A DNA stretch of 36,143 bases from Formivibrio sp. (GCA_031291275.1 JARLJJ010000557.1:1-36143), one strand, 5' to 3'. Numbered from the stretch's first letter, positions 15,902 through 25,532 are shown. Numbers and translations are program-made. Notes: generated by a model not told the origin, from the letters alone.

Positions 15902-17320
15902 TCATAGACTCTTGCGCTGGTTGACGGGAGGAATCATCAATGCCTCCCTGTATTTAGCAACGGTCCGTCGCGCAATCACGATCCCTTGCCTAGCGAGTTC
16001 TTCACCAATAGCACCATCCGAAAACGGTTTGCTCTTGTTTTCCAACTGTACCATTTTACGGATTAATGCCTTAATAGCGGTAGCAGAACATTCCCCACCT
16101 GCATCCGTATCCACATGACTGCCAAAGAAATACTTGAATTCCAACAGGCCTCGTGGCGACAACATGAATTTTTGGGTAGTCACCCGCGACACTGTCGACT
16201 CATGCAAGCCTAATTGCTCGGCGATATCGCGCAACACCAAGGGGCGCATCGCCTCTTCCCCGTGCTCAAAAAATGCCTTCTGCCGCTCAACAATCGCTTG
16301 GCCGACCCGCAGGATGGTTTGTCCGCGTTGTTCGACACTTTTCAGCAGCCAACGCGCTTCCTGCAATTGCGTCGATAGGCCTGCACCCACTTCCTGTTGA
16401 AGAATGCGGGCGTACATTTCGTTCACCTTCAACTTGGGCATAGCCGATTCATTGAGGCGCACGCGCCACGCACCACGATGAAAATCAACGATGACGTCAG
16501 GGATCACATACCGCGGGGAGTCGGCAGACCAATCCGCGCCGGGGCGGGGGTTCAGCCCTGTAATGAGCGATTGTGCCTCCCTTAGGCATTCATCATCGCA
16601 CTGCAATTGTCTTTTAATTCTAGTGTAGTCACGCGTCGCCAATAAATCGAGATGACCACGCACAATCTCCAGAGCCAGTCGCCGTGCCGCGCATTCTGGA
16701 TGCTGCAATAACTGCAAGGTAAGGCTCTCTGAAAGATCACGCGCACCTACACCAAGTGGTTCCAATTGCTGCAGGTAGGCCAAAGCAATGGTGAGATCAT
16801 CCTCGTCGATCTCCATCTGCTCGCGCAGGTCTTCCGGCAACTGGGCAAGAATCTCGTCCAGGGACTGCGTTAACAGCCCATCATCATCGAGCGCATCAAT
16901 CAGGAGTTCCAACATGGCCCGCTCACGCGGCGCCAAAGGCAATAACCCCGCCTGAGAAAGCAAGTATTCCCGTAAGGTTAGATTTTGCGCCACATTAAGC
17001 GCAGGATCCGATTCGTCATCATCGCTACGCCCATTGCCACCCCGTACTTCTTCCCAACGTAACTCACCCGTTTCGGACTCAGACTCTGATTCACGTTCGC
17101 GCTCGGCCTCGGCGGGAGCCGATTCCGTTGCACTTGATTCGCCCGGGCCGGAATCCCCTTCACTTCCCTCTTCACGTTCCAGCAGGGGATTTTCCAGCAG
17201 GAAGCGTTCAATCTCCTGCTGGAAATCCATAGTGGATAGCTGCAACAGTTTGATCGACTGGGCAAGCTGCGGCGTCAGATTAAGTTGTTGCGATATACGC
17301 AGCTGCAAAGATTGTTTCAT
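15902..17320 (-). CDS. rpoN: RNA polymerase sigma-54 factor
   Basis: Sigma-54 of 472 residues, directing transcription at -24/-12 promoters with an enhancer-binding ATPase. Region I starts MKQSLQLRISQQLNLTPQLA with repeated glutamines and leucines; region II (about 50-110) is a long acidic, Glu/Ser-rich low-complexity linker; the core-binding and helix-turn-helix parts follow; the RpoN box ARRTVAKYRE is at 450-459. It starts seven bases after lptB ends. The acidic linker (ERERESESESETGE) is longer and more repetitive than average but within family variation. Confidence 0.98.
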   Translation of the reverse strand: MKQSLQLRISQQLNLTPQLAQSIKLLQLSTMDFQQEIERFLLENPLLEREEGSEGDSGPGESSATESAPAEAERERESESESETGELRWEEVRGGNGRSDDDESDPALNVAQNLTLREYLLSQAGLLPLAPRERAMLELLIDALDDDGLLTQSLDEILAQLPEDLREQMEIDEDDLTIALAYLQQLEPLGVGARDLSESLTLQLLQHPECAARRLALEIVRGHLDLLATRDYTRIKRQLQCDDECLREAQSLITGLNPRPGADWSADSPRYVIPDVIVDFHRGAWRVRLNESAMPKLKVNEMYARILQQEVGAGLSTQLQEARWLLKSVEQRGQTILRVGQAIVERQKAFFEHGEEAMRPLVLRDIAEQLGLHESTVSRVTTQKFMLSPRGLLEFKYFFGSHVDTDAGGECSATAIKALIRKMVQLENKSKPFSDGAIGEELARQGIVIARRTVAKYREALMIPPVNQRKSL

Positions 17321-17327
17321 TTACCGC

Positions 17328-18050
17328 TTACATTCTGAAGTGTTCGCCAAGGTAAACCTTGCGCACACTTTCGTTGTTGATGATTTCATCAGGACATCCG
17401 GCAGCAATGACTTCACCGCCAGAAATAATGTAGGCCCGATCACAAATACCCAAGGTTTCCCGCACATTATGGTCGGTAATCAATACGCCAATACCGCGCT
17501 CCTTCAGGAAACGGACAATTCGCTGAATATCCATCACCGCAATCGGATCGACACCGGCAAAAGGCTCGTCAAGCAGAATAAATTGCGGGTTGGCCGCCAA
17601 AGCACGGGCAATTTCCGCACGGCGCCGCTCGCCGCCAGACAAGGCTAGCGCATCGCTATTGCGCAAATGACCGATATGCAGATCATGCAACAGCTCATCC
17701 AGCCGATTGGAGATTTCTTCACGCCCCAAACCCTGCAATTCGAGAACGGCCTGAATATTTTCCGCCACCGTCATCTTGCGAAAAATCGAAGCTTCTTGCG
17801 GCAGATACCCAAGTCCGAGCCGGGCACGCTGGTGAATCGGCAGGCGAGTGATATCCACACCATCGAGTTCAATACACCCGCCATCGAGCCGCACCAATCC
17901 CAGAATCATATAGAAACTGGTGGTCTTGCCTGCACCATTGGGGCCTAACAAACCGACGACTTCACCGCTAGCTATTTCCAGCGAAACATCATGCACCACG
18001 GTGCGTTTTCGGTAACGCTTGTTGAGATGTTCAGCCTTGAGCTGGCTCAT
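17328..18050 (-). CDS. lptB: LPS export ABC transporter ATP-binding protein LptB
   Basis: Cytoplasmic ATPase of 240 residues that powers extraction of lipopolysaccharide from the inner membrane with LptF and LptG (not in this window). Walker A GPNGAGKT at 36-43, signature LSGGE at 137-141, Walker B FILLDEP at 157-163, and the switch histidine in LITDHNV. ATGA overlap with lptA. The gene block lptC-lptA-lptB-rpoN is strongly conserved. Confidence 0.98.
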   Translation of the reverse strand: MSQLKAEHLNKRYRKRTVVHDVSLEIASGEVVGLLGPNGAGKTTSFYMILGLVRLDGGCIELDGVDITRLPIHQRARLGLGYLPQEASIFRKMTVAENIQAVLELQGLGREEISNRLDELLHDLHIGHLRNSDALALSGGERRRAEIARALAANPQFILLDEPFAGVDPIAVMDIQRIVRFLKERGIGVLITDHNVRETLGICDRAYIISGGEVIAAGCPDEIINNESVRKVYLGEHFRM

Positions 18051-18571
18051 TGTGTGCTCTTCCCATCCTGCGGCTTTTCTTCTTTAGCTTTCGGCACAAT
18101 TGTAATATTCACCCGACCACCAGGATTACTCGTGGCCTGATACAGCTCGGTTTTAAGATCATAGGTAATGTGATCACCCACCACCACATCCTGGCCTTTT
18201 TTCACCCACGCCTTGTCAAAAAGCTGCAGGAATCCCTTCTTGCTGTCGTAATCGAATCGCAGCGATTCGGCTTCCAGCCAATCCGGACTCTTGTCGAGCT
18301 TCTGCCTGAATCGTACGGGTTTTCCCTCACCTTGCGCAAACTGATTGCCATCGGCATCTTGGCTAATGACCAAGCGGTCGGCCCGGATCGTCATCGATCC
18401 CTGCACCACCACGACATTGCTGGTACAGATGCTTTTTGAGGTTTTTTGGTCAAAATTACAATTGTCAGCCGTGATATTCATCGGCTTTTCCCGATCAGCC
18501 TGCTCGGCAAACGCAGGAAGACTAAGGCTGCACGCCAGAACTAGCACCGGCAGTACGTTTATTTGGAACAT
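18047..18571 (-). CDS. lptA: LPS periplasmic transport protein LptA
   Basis: A 174-residue periplasmic bridge protein with a signal peptide ending at PAFA (residues 19-22). The mature region is a repetitive beta-strand (OstA/beta-jellyroll) fold: [46 protein letters not shown] and [12 protein letters not shown] mark successive strands. It links LptC at the inner membrane to LptD at the outer. Its first 50 bases overlap the end of lptC in a different frame; the start is supported by the signal peptide beginning directly at it. Confidence 0.94.
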   Translation of the reverse strand: MFQINVLPVLVLACSLSLPAFAEQADREKPMNITADNCNFDQKTSKSICTSNVVVVQGSMTIRADRLVISQDADGNQFAQGEGKPVRFRQKLDKSPDWLEAESLRFDYDSKKGFLQLFDKAWVKKGQDVVVGDHITYDLKTELYQATSNPGGRVNITIVPKAKEEKPQDGKSTQ

Positions 18572-19124
18572 AAGTCATGCTCACTTGAGAAAGAAGTTCC
18601 AGGGTTTCATTTTTGTTGTCTGCAACAAAGCCCACCCCACGCGCCCGATGCGCTCCCATTTCAGCGGTCACCAAGGCACTCGATCGGGCAATTTGCGCCA
18701 CGGTATCCACATACATATCGCGGGTGTGAATCAGTAAATCCGGGTTCTTGGCATCAGCAGCACGGCTCATTTCAACTTTGCCATAAAACCAGACTTCGGA
18801 CGCGCGGTGAATAGTTTTCCCTTGCTCGCCAGACACTATTATTTTCGGTTGCCCCGGTTTAGTCTGCTCCAACCGCGGCTGCTCAAACAGCATGGTATCG
18901 TCCTGCGGAATATGCTGCGCGCTAACGGCTGTCAGGACAGACACTCTTGCCCCTTGCGCATCATAACGCTGCACTCGTGCAATTTCAGCCTTCAGATCAG
19001 GAAGATTTGCCGCCGGGGCATGTACATCTGCCGGCTGTTCTGCCGCCCGGTCTAATAACCATACCAGACTGCCCAGTACAGCAGCGAGCAACAAGGGCAT
19101 CAGGCGCGTCATCCAGGCTGACAT
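18522..19124 (-). CDS. lptC: LPS export protein LptC
   Basis: A 200-residue bitopic inner-membrane protein: one helix at about 5-24 (LMPLLLAAVLGSLVWLLDRA), then a periplasmic beta-jellyroll that takes LPS from LptB2FG to LptA. I chose the ATG at 19124, eight bases past the kdsC stop with GAG in front; a TTG at 19136 overlapping that stop is the alternative. The C-terminal tail ([10 protein letters not shown]) lies in the stretch that overlaps lptA. Sequence conservation in LptC is low, so the call leans on position, topology and fold pattern. Confidence 0.92.
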   Translation of the reverse strand: MSAWMTRLMPLLLAAVLGSLVWLLDRAAEQPADVHAPAANLPDLKAEIARVQRYDAQGARVSVLTAVSAQHIPQDDTMLFEQPRLEQTKPGQPKIIVSGEQGKTIHRASEVWFYGKVEMSRAADAKNPDLLIHTRDMYVDTVAQIARSSALVTAEMGAHRARGVGFVADNKNETLELLSQVSMTYVPNKRTAGASSGVQP

Positions 19125-19132
19125 GGATTGGC

Positions 19133-19648
19133 TCAACGCAGATAAGGCGCCAAAGAGGCGTCTAAGGTGCCTTGCACCTGCATGATCAGATCACAGATTT
19201 CACGCACCGCACCACGACCACCCGGCAAGCCAGTTACATAATGTGCATACTGACGCACCAGATCCGGGGCATCCGGGACCGCGACAGCAAATGCCACGCG
19301 GCGCATCACGGGCAAATCCACCACATCATCGCCCATATACCCGCAGTCTTCCGGGGTTAGATTGGCATCGGCCAGAATCTCCTGAAACACCGCCAGTTTG
19401 TCCTCCACGCCCTGATATAAGTAGTCGACATTGAATTGCGCGGCGCGACGCGCAAGCGCATTGGAGGTACGCCCGGTGATGATCGCCAATTTCACGCCTG
19501 ACGCCTTGAGCATTTTGATGCCATGACCATCACGCGAGTTGAATACCTTGATTTCCTCGCCTGAATCCGAGTAGTGCAAGCCCCCATCGGTCATCACGCC
19601 ATCAACATCAAAGAGCATCAAGCGCACCGCTTTGGCTTTCTCGTTCAT
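19133..19648 (-). CDS. kdsC: 3-deoxy-D-manno-octulosonate 8-phosphate phosphatase KdsC
   Basis: A 171-residue HAD-family phosphatase that releases phosphate from Kdo-8-phosphate, the third step of Kdo synthesis. Nucleophile and acid aspartates are D14 and D16 in LFDVDGVMTDG; IITGRTS follows; and the metal-binding motif GDDVVD is at 106-111. It is a cap-less tetrameric type by length. The ATG at 19648 is preferred over an upstream start because AAGGAAA precedes it. It follows kdsD by 13 bases. Confidence 0.97.
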   Translation of the reverse strand: MNEKAKAVRLMLFDVDGVMTDGGLHYSDSGEEIKVFNSRDGHGIKMLKASGVKLAIITGRTSNALARRAAQFNVDYLYQGVEDKLAVFQEILADANLTPEDCGYMGDDVVDLPVMRRVAFAVAVPDAPDLVRQYAHYVTGLPGGRGAVREICDLIMQVQGTLDASLAPYLR

Positions 19649-19661
19649 CCGTTTTTCCTTT

Positions 19662-20639
19662 TCAAACCACGCGTGCACGTAGCAAGTCGTGCATATTCAA
19701 CGCACCGACCAACTTGCCGGCGTCCAGCACCAGCAAACCGTTGATCCGGCGCGTTTCCATAATTTGTGCGGCTTCTGCCGCCAAGCGATTTGCTTCGATC
19801 GTGACCGGGTTACGTGTCATCAAATCGGCCACGCCGGCGATACGCACATCGATATCTCGATCCAAGGCCCGGCGCAGATCGCCATCGGTCAACACCCCAA
19901 GCAAAGCACCGGTCGCATCGACCACCGCAGTCATGCCCAAGCCCTTGCGACTCATTTCCAGCAACGCATCCTTCAAGGCCACTTCTTTGCCAACAACCGG
20001 CAAAAGATCGCCACTGTGCATCACGTCATGCACATGGACCAGCAAACGGCGGCCAAGACTACCACCGGGATGCGAACGGGCAAAATCCTCGCTGCGGAAA
20101 CCGCGCTCTTCCAGCAATACCACGGCCAGCGCATCACCGAGCGCCAGCGCCGCGGTGGTGCTGGCCGTGGGCGCCAGGTTCAGCGGACAGGCTTCCTGCA
20201 CCACGCCGGCAAAAAGGTGGGTGCGGCATTCACGCGCCAGGGTGGATTCCGCATTGCCGGTCATGGCGATCAACGGCACGCCCAGGCGCGAGAGGCTGGG
20301 CAAGAGCGCCACCAGCTCATCGCTCTCGCCGGAATTGGACAACGCCAGCACCACATCCTGACTGGTGATCATGCCCAGATCGCCGTGCGCGGCTTCGCCC
20401 GGATGGACAAAGAAGGCCGGCGTACCGGTGCTGGCCATGGTGGCGGCGATCTTGCGGGCGATATGGCCGGACTTGCCCATGCCGGTCACGATCAAGCGGC
20501 CGCGGCAGGCCAGAATCAACGAGCAGGCCACATGAAATGACGCATCCAGCTGGTTTGACAGCGCAATAATAGCCTCGGCTTCAATAGCCAAGACACGCCG
20601 GGCGCGCAGAAGAGATTCTTGGGGGTCTTTATCAGTCAT
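19662..20639 (-). CDS. kdsD: D-arabinose 5-phosphate isomerase KdsD
   Basis: Interconverts ribulose-5-phosphate and arabinose-5-phosphate, the first step toward Kdo. The 325-residue protein has an N-terminal SIS sugar-isomerase domain (about 35-175, with VTGMGKSGHIARKIA, HPGEAAHGDLGM and LALSNSGESDEL) and two C-terminal CBS domains (about 205-325, with LGVLTDGDLRRALD and GALNMHDLLRA). This is the first gene of the minus-strand Kdo/Lpt/rpoN run. It is divergent from the antiporter gene. Confidence 0.97.
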   Translation of the reverse strand: MTDKDPQESLLRARRVLAIEAEAIIALSNQLDASFHVACSLILACRGRLIVTGMGKSGHIARKIAATMASTGTPAFFVHPGEAAHGDLGMITSQDVVLALSNSGESDELVALLPSLSRLGVPLIAMTGNAESTLARECRTHLFAGVVQEACPLNLAPTASTTAALALGDALAVVLLEERGFRSEDFARSHPGGSLGRRLLVHVHDVMHSGDLLPVVGKEVALKDALLEMSRKGLGMTAVVDATGALLGVLTDGDLRRALDRDIDVRIAGVADLMTRNPVTIEANRLAAEAAQIMETRRINGLLVLDAGKLVGALNMHDLLRARVV

Positions 20640-20701
20640 GCACGAAGTATACCATCCCGGCTATTAGCCAATGTTGCCAAACCAAAGAGCGGTCCTCTGG
20701 A

Positions 20702-20707
20702 TATAAT
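20702..20707 (+). promoter_or_regulatory. Possible -10 element of the antiporter gene
   Basis: A consensus TATAAT lies 27 bases before the antiporter start. No good -35 is at the normal distance; the nearest match TTGCCA (20674-20679) leaves a 22-base spacer, which is too long. Tentative. Confidence 0.3.
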
Positions 20708-20734
20708 CAAGGTTCATTCTCACAAAGATTCCAG

Positions 20735-22702
20735 ATGATCGAGCTGCACTCGCTTCTCCTGCTGCTGACAGCCGCCGTGCTCACTGTCGTGGCTTGCCGC
20801 CACCTCAAGCTACCGGCCATGCTGGGCTATCTGCTGGTCGGGTTCTTGATCGGCCCTCACACGCTGGCACTGGTTCCCTCCACAGAGACCGCCACGCACT
20901 TGGCCGAGTTCGGCGTCGTTTTCCTGATGTTTACACTCGGACTGGAATTCAACCTGGCTAAACTCAACGCCATGCGCCGCATCGTATTTGGTTTGGGCGC
21001 AGCACAAGTGGCTGCGGTATCCATGCTGGTCATGCTGATCGCTTGGCTCACAGGACAAAACTGGCCGACAGGCTTGGCGCTTGGCGGTGCATTAGCCATG
21101 TCTTCCACGGCAATGGTGTCGAAACTCCTCACCGAACGCAGCGAACTTCACTCCCCACACGGTCAAAATGCCATCGGCATTTTGCTGTTTCAAGATCTGG
21201 CCGTTGTTCCCCTGCTGATCGTGTTGCCCGTATTGAACCAACACAACGAACCCTTGCTGACCGAGCTGGGTATTGCGGCACTCAAAATCATCGTCGTATT
21301 GATCGTGCTGCTTTATCTGGGCCAGCGCCTGATACGCCCCTGGTTCAACCTCGTGGCCAAACAACATTCCAGCGAGCTGTTTATGCTCAACCTGCTGCTG
21401 GTATCGCTGGGGATTGCCTGGCTAACCGAGCAAGCAGGACTTTCGCTGGCACTTGGCGCTTTTCTCGCTGGCATGCTGATAGCGGAAACCGATTTCCGCT
21501 ATCAAGTGGAAGATGACATCCGACCATTTCGCGACCTGCTCCTTGGACTTTTCTTCGTCACTGTCGGCATGTCGCTCGATTTCAACGTCTTGCTCACGCA
21601 ATGGTGGTTGGTGTTACTGCTAGTGCTGTTCTTGGTTCCAGCCAAAGCCGCACTGATTGCCGGATTGGCGAGGCTATTTGGCACTTCGCCTGGCGGTGCA
21701 TGGCGCACCGGCTTTGCGCTAGGACAAGGAGGCGAGTTCGCCTTTGTTATTCTAGCGCTGGCCATCCAGTACAAGCTGGTGACCGCACCACTGCAACAAG
21801 CCTGCGTGGCGGGCATCGTGCTCTCGATGCTGATCACTCCGTTCCTGATTCAGCACAGCGACAAGCTAGTGCTGCGCCTTGCCAGTTCGGAATGGATGAA
21901 CCTTGCCGCCAATCTACATACGATTGCCGTGCGCTCAATGCAGGCACAGCGGCATGTCATATTGTGCGGCTTCGGTCGCAGCGGACAATCGCTTTCCCGC
22001 TTGCTTAGCAAGGAAGACATCCCCATTTTTGCGCTGGATCTTGACCCGGAAAAAGTTCGCGAAGCTACTGCCGCAGGCGAAACCGTGGTGTTTGGCGATG
22101 CATCCAAACGCGAAGTATTGATGGCCGCCGGGTTGATGCGCGCCAGGGCACTGGTCGTCACCTATGCCGACACGCACTCTTCAATGAAAATCCTGGAGTT
22201 GGTTCACCAGCTTCGGCCAGAACTGCCCGTGATCGTGCGCACCCAGGACGATAGCGATATTGACAAACTCAAACAGGCCGGTGCGACCGAAGTCGTGGCT
22301 GAAATCCTGGAAGGCAGTTTGATGCTGGCTTCGCATACCATGATGATGCTGGGGATCCCGCTCAACAAGGTTCTGCTACGCATCCGCGAAGTGCGCGAGG
22401 CACGTTACAGCCTGTTTCGTGGTTTTTTCCGCGGCTTGAACGAAGAATTGAGTGATCCGGAACGTCCGCAACCACGACTGCATACGGTCCACCTATTAGC
22501 AGGTGCAGCAACGATCGGTCAAAAACTCGGCGAAGTGTCCCTTTCTGACCTGCAGGTTGGCATACGCGCCATACGTCGGCGCAACATGCCAGCCACCCAT
22601 CCCACGGCAGAATTCGAACTGCAAGCCGGTGATGTGTTGGTCCTTTTCGGTGAACAGGAAAATCTCGCCGCCGCAGAGAAACGGTTACTGCAAGGCATAT
22701 AA
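20735..22702 (+). CDS. CPA2-family potassium/proton antiporter (KefB/KefC-like)
   Basis: A 655-residue membrane protein. Residues 1-380 form the sodium/proton-exchanger transmembrane domain with about twelve helices, including MFTLGLEFNL and the transport motif QDLAVVPLL with D154. Residues about 405-525 are a TrkA-N/RCK domain with the nucleotide-binding GFGRSGQS at 412-419; residues about 570-655 look like a TrkA-C domain. This architecture fits KefB/KefC/YbaL efflux systems that gate on NAD(H) or glutathione adducts; which one cannot be told. The gene sits divergently beside kdsD, a conserved betaproteobacterial neighbour. Confidence 0.92.
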   Translation: MIELHSLLLLLTAAVLTVVACRHLKLPAMLGYLLVGFLIGPHTLALVPSTETATHLAEFGVVFLMFTLGLEFNLAKLNAMRRIVFGLGAAQVAAVSMLVMLIAWLTGQNWPTGLALGGALAMSSTAMVSKLLTERSELHSPHGQNAIGILLFQDLAVVPLLIVLPVLNQHNEPLLTELGIAALKIIVVLIVLLYLGQRLIRPWFNLVAKQHSSELFMLNLLLVSLGIAWLTEQAGLSLALGAFLAGMLIAETDFRYQVEDDIRPFRDLLLGLFFVTVGMSLDFNVLLTQWWLVLLLVLFLVPAKAALIAGLARLFGTSPGGAWRTGFALGQGGEFAFVILALAIQYKLVTAPLQQACVAGIVLSMLITPFLIQHSDKLVLRLASSEWMNLAANLHTIAVRSMQAQRHVILCGFGRSGQSLSRLLSKEDIPIFALDLDPEKVREATAAGETVVFGDASKREVLMAAGLMRARALVVTYADTHSSMKILELVHQLRPELPVIVRTQDDSDIDKLKQAGATEVVAEILEGSLMLASHTMMMLGIPLNKVLLRIREVREARYSLFRGFFRGLNEELSDPERPQPRLHTVHLLAGAATIGQKLGEVSLSDLQVGIRAIRRRNMPATHPTAEFELQAGDVLVLFGEQENLAAAEKRLLQGI

Positions 22703-22741
22703 CCGCCGTAGATTGCTTGTGTAAACGAGAAAGAGGCAAAC

Positions 22742-23494
22742 ATGATTGAAAAAGTGGCCCTTGTCACGGGAGCAGGAAGCGGTATTGGCAAAGCGATTGC
22801 CATTGAACTGTTACATGCCGGCTATCGTGTGGTTCTGGCAGGTCGCCGGCCAGAACCGTTACAAGAAACAATCCGCGAATCAGGCTGCTCCAGCAAACAA
22901 GCGCTGGCAGTGTCGACAGATGTCTGCAGCCCTGCAGAAGTGGGTGCACTGTTCGCCAAGATAAAAGAGGTCTTCGGCCGACTGGATGTTCTCTTTAACA
23001 ATGCGGGGAAAAGCGCGCCAGCTATTCCATTTGAAGACCTGACTGTCTCCGATTGGCAAAGTGTCGTCGACCTCAATCTGAGCGGCGCGTTTTTCTGCGC
23101 CCAAGCCGCTTATCGGCTGATGAAAACACAATCGCCCCAAGGCGGACGCATCATCAACAATGGTTCAATTTCAGCCCATGCACCACGTCCCAACTCTGCG
23201 CCATACACCGCCACCAAACATGCGATTACCGGCCTAACCCGCTCGATCTCCTTGGATGGCCGTCAGCACAACATTGCCTGCAGCCAGATCGATATTGGCA
23301 ATGCGGCCACGGACATGACCCAGAGGATGCAAAGCGGCATTTTGCAGGCTAACGGCCAACTTGCCGTCGAACCTCTGATGGATGTCGCCCATATCGCCAG
23401 TGCAGTGGTTTACATGGCCAGCCTGCCATTGGAAGCCAACGTCCAGTTCATGACCGTCATGGCCACAAAGATGCCATATATTGGGCGCGGATAA
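22742..23494 (+). CDS. Short-chain dehydrogenase/reductase
   Basis: A 250-residue classical SDR. Cofactor motif TGAGSGIG at 9-16, NNAG at 86-89, structural N112 and the catalytic S142, Y155, K159 set (YTATK). The arginine pair after the second strand (AGRRPEP) suggests NADP preference. Substrate unknown. The end region ([26 protein letters not shown]) is typical of a subgroup of uncharacterised SDRs. AGAGG precedes the ATG; the 39-base gap to the antiporter suggests co-transcription. A terminator follows. Confidence 0.92.
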   Translation: MIEKVALVTGAGSGIGKAIAIELLHAGYRVVLAGRRPEPLQETIRESGCSSKQALAVSTDVCSPAEVGALFAKIKEVFGRLDVLFNNAGKSAPAIPFEDLTVSDWQSVVDLNLSGAFFCAQAAYRLMKTQSPQGGRIINNGSISAHAPRPNSAPYTATKHAITGLTRSISLDGRQHNIACSQIDIGNAATDMTQRMQSGILQANGQLAVEPLMDVAHIASAVVYMASLPLEANVQFMTVMATKMPYIGRG

Positions 23495-23544
23495 GGGATC
23501 GTCACAACCAGCGATCATCTCTTAACCTGCACAAATTCAAATAC

Positions 23545-23580
23545 AAAAGCCGTTCCCCCCAATCAGGGAAACGGCTTTTT
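23545..23580. terminator. Bidirectional terminator between the dehydrogenase and protease genes
   Basis: AAAAGCCGTT (23545-23554) pairs with AACGGCTTTT (23570-23579), extended by short G/C pairing inside, with T residues on both strands at the ends. It lies between the convergent dehydrogenase and protease genes and probably serves both. Confidence 0.85.
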
Positions 23581-23611
23581 AGATATATACGTCTGACTAA
23601 ATGCTCCCGCA

Positions 23612-24766
23612 TCACCGATTATTGAGTTTCGGTCGCTTACCCATCTTCGCTTGCAGCGTGGTTTGCTTTCCTCGATGCAGAACACGTATTTCGACCCCTT
23701 CGCCGGGATTGCTCGCAGCAATCTGGTTCAGCATCGCCGATGACGTTGTAATCTCTTTACCATTCAAGGCCAGTAATACATCCCCCGGTTTGATTCCGGC
23801 CTGATCGGCGGGACCGTCGCGTACCACACCGGCAATCAATGCTCCCCGAGCTTCCTTGAGCTTGAACGAGGCAGCCAGTTCCGGCGTAATGTCCTGAACT
23901 TCCACCCCGAGCCAGCCGCGCGTCACACTGCCATTTTTGATGATGGCGTCCATGACCTGACGTACGGTCGCCACAGGAATTGCAAAGCCGATTCCAAGCG
24001 ACCCCCCGCTCTTTGAATAAATCGCCGTATTGATGCCGAGCAGGCTGCCGTTCGTGTCGATTAACGCCCCGCCCGAATTGCCAGGATTGACCGCGGCATC
24101 GGTCTGAATGAAATTTTCGAAGGTATTGATTCCCAGCTCGGATCGCCCAAGTGCAGAGATAATCCCCATCGTCACGGTCTGCCCTACCCCGAACGGATTA
24201 CCAATCGCCAGCACCACATCACCGATCTGGGCTTTTTCTGCATCGCCAAAAGAAATAACTGGCAACTTTTCGATGGGTATCTGGATCACCGCCAAATCGG
24301 TATCCGGATCTGTCCCGATAATCTTGGCTTCTATCGTACGACCATCGGCCAAAGCCACTTCGATTTCATCCGCCGATTCAACCACATGGTTGTTGGTGAC
24401 GATATAGCCTTTATCCGAGACGATCACGCCGGATCCCAGGCTGGAAGCCTTTTGTGCAGGTTCCTCACCCAAGCGATCGCCAAAAAAACGGCGGAATATC
24501 GGATCGTTGTAGATAAGTGGCCGCGGCGTTTTGACTTCTTTGGCCGTATAAATATTCACCACAGCAGGCATGGCCCGCTTGACGGCAGGACTATAAGACA
24601 GTGTTGCGGGCGCGGATGCTGGCACAACAGCCTTTTCACGCATCGTAACCACAGCGGGCACAGAAGGAGAATGTGTCAGCATCTCAGGCTTAAGAACTGA
24701 AACTAAAAACCACACAGCCAGACCAACTGTTGTTGTTTGTGCGAAAATCAACCAGAGTTTTTTCAT
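23612..24766 (-). CDS. DegS/AlgW-like periplasmic serine protease
   Basis: A 384-residue, membrane-anchored trypsin-like protease with a single PDZ domain. One N-terminal hydrophobic segment (about 4-25) acts as anchor. The catalytic triad is H127 (TNNHVV), D157 (DPDTDLAV) and S231 (NPGNSGGAL). The PDZ (about 282-375) includes the peptide-binding RGWLGVEVQ and GIKPGDVLLALNGKEI. One PDZ plus an anchor resembles DegS/AlgW, which cut anti-sigma-E factor; this role is inference, and a DegP/DegQ-like quality-control role is possible. Start: the ATG at 24766 is favoured by the charged MKK before the helix; an ATG at 24781 or TTG at 24796 would overlap the divergent NIF3 gene. Confidence 0.9.
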   Translation of the reverse strand: MKKLWLIFAQTTTVGLAVWFLVSVLKPEMLTHSPSVPAVVTMREKAVVPASAPATLSYSPAVKRAMPAVVNIYTAKEVKTPRPLIYNDPIFRRFFGDRLGEEPAQKASSLGSGVIVSDKGYIVTNNHVVESADEIEVALADGRTIEAKIIGTDPDTDLAVIQIPIEKLPVISFGDAEKAQIGDVVLAIGNPFGVGQTVTMGIISALGRSELGINTFENFIQTDAAVNPGNSGGALIDTNGSLLGINTAIYSKSGGSLGIGFAIPVATVRQVMDAIIKNGSVTRGWLGVEVQDITPELAASFKLKEARGALIAGVVRDGPADQAGIKPGDVLLALNGKEITTSSAMLNQIAASNPGEGVEIRVLHRGKQTTLQAKMGKRPKLNNR

Positions 24767-24773
24767 AATTGAA

Positions 24774-25532
24774 ATGATCATGCCTGTTGTACGCAACGAA
24801 TTGGAAAATTATATCGGACAACTGCTCTCAGTTGCCCATTTCAGTGATTACGCCCCAAACGGATTACAGGTAGAGGGGCGCCTGCAAATTTCGCGCATCG
24901 CTACCGGGGTGACTGCTTCCCTGGCCATGATCGATGCCGCACTCGCCCAAGGCGCTGACGCATTATTGGTTCATCATGGCTACTTCTGGAAAAATGAAAA
25001 CCCCTGCATTATCCACACCAAAAAAACTCGCCTGGCGCGCCTGTTGGTCAATGACCTCAACCTGCTGGCCTATCACTTGCCATTGGATGCGCACCCGGAA
25101 CTCGGTAATAACGCGCAACTGGGCTTGAAACTGGGATTAATCCCCACAGGTCGTTTTGGTGAGCAAACCTTAGGCTGGCTGGGGGAATTGGAAGCGCCAC
25201 TTTCGCTCGCCGCTTTCGCTAACAGAGTCGAAAAAGTATTGGAACGTACGCCAATTGCGCTCGGCTCGCCAAATAAATTGATTCGTCGGGTAGCTTGGTG
25301 CACAGGCGGCGCGCAAAGTTATTTCCATGAAGCGGCCAACTTGGAAGTCGATTGCTTTCTGACCGGCGAAATTTCCGAGTTCGTCACGCACCTCGCCCAA
25401 GAAACCGGCAAAGCCTATATCGCTGCCGGCCATCATGCCACCGAACGCTTTGGAATAGCCGCGCTGGGTGAGCATCTTGCCTCAACTTTCGGGATTGACC
25501 ATGTACATATCGACTTACCCAATCCGGTGTAA
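24774..25532 (+). CDS. NIF3-family dinuclear metal protein (YbgI-like)
   Basis: A 252-residue member of the NIF3/YbgI family, which form hexameric toroids with a dinuclear metal site. Metal ligands visible: the paired histidines in LLVHHGYFW (67-68), H101/D105 in YHLPLDAH, and the C-terminal AAGHHATERFG with His and Glu. The biochemical role is not settled; radical and coenzyme-linked roles have been proposed. The start is ATG 24774 or ATG 24780; neither has a clear Shine-Dalgarno. It lies head-to-head with the protease gene with only a few bases between start codons. Confidence 0.93.
   Translation: MIMPVVRNELENYIGQLLSVAHFSDYAPNGLQVEGRLQISRIATGVTASLAMIDAALAQGADALLVHHGYFWKNENPCIIHTKKTRLARLLVNDLNLLAYHLPLDAHPELGNNAQLGLKLGLIPTGRFGEQTLGWLGELEAPLSLAAFANRVEKVLERTPIALGSPNKLIRRVAWCTGGAQSYFHEAANLEVDCFLTGEISEFVTHLAQETGKAYIAAGHHATERFGIAALGEHLASTFGIDHVHIDLPNPV
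24808..24813 (-). promoter_or_regulatory. Possible -10 element of the protease gene, inside the NIF3 coding region
   Basis: Read on the minus strand, these bases are TATAAT, about 40 bases upstream of the protease start codon and within the first codons of the NIF3 gene. No convincing -35 is visible. It is the best candidate because there is no intergenic space. Confidence 0.3.

Noticed and set aside
17000..17165. Ser/Glu low-complexity region of rpoN as a possible foreign insertion
   Set aside because: It coincides with acidic region II of sigma-54, which is naturally variable and acidic.
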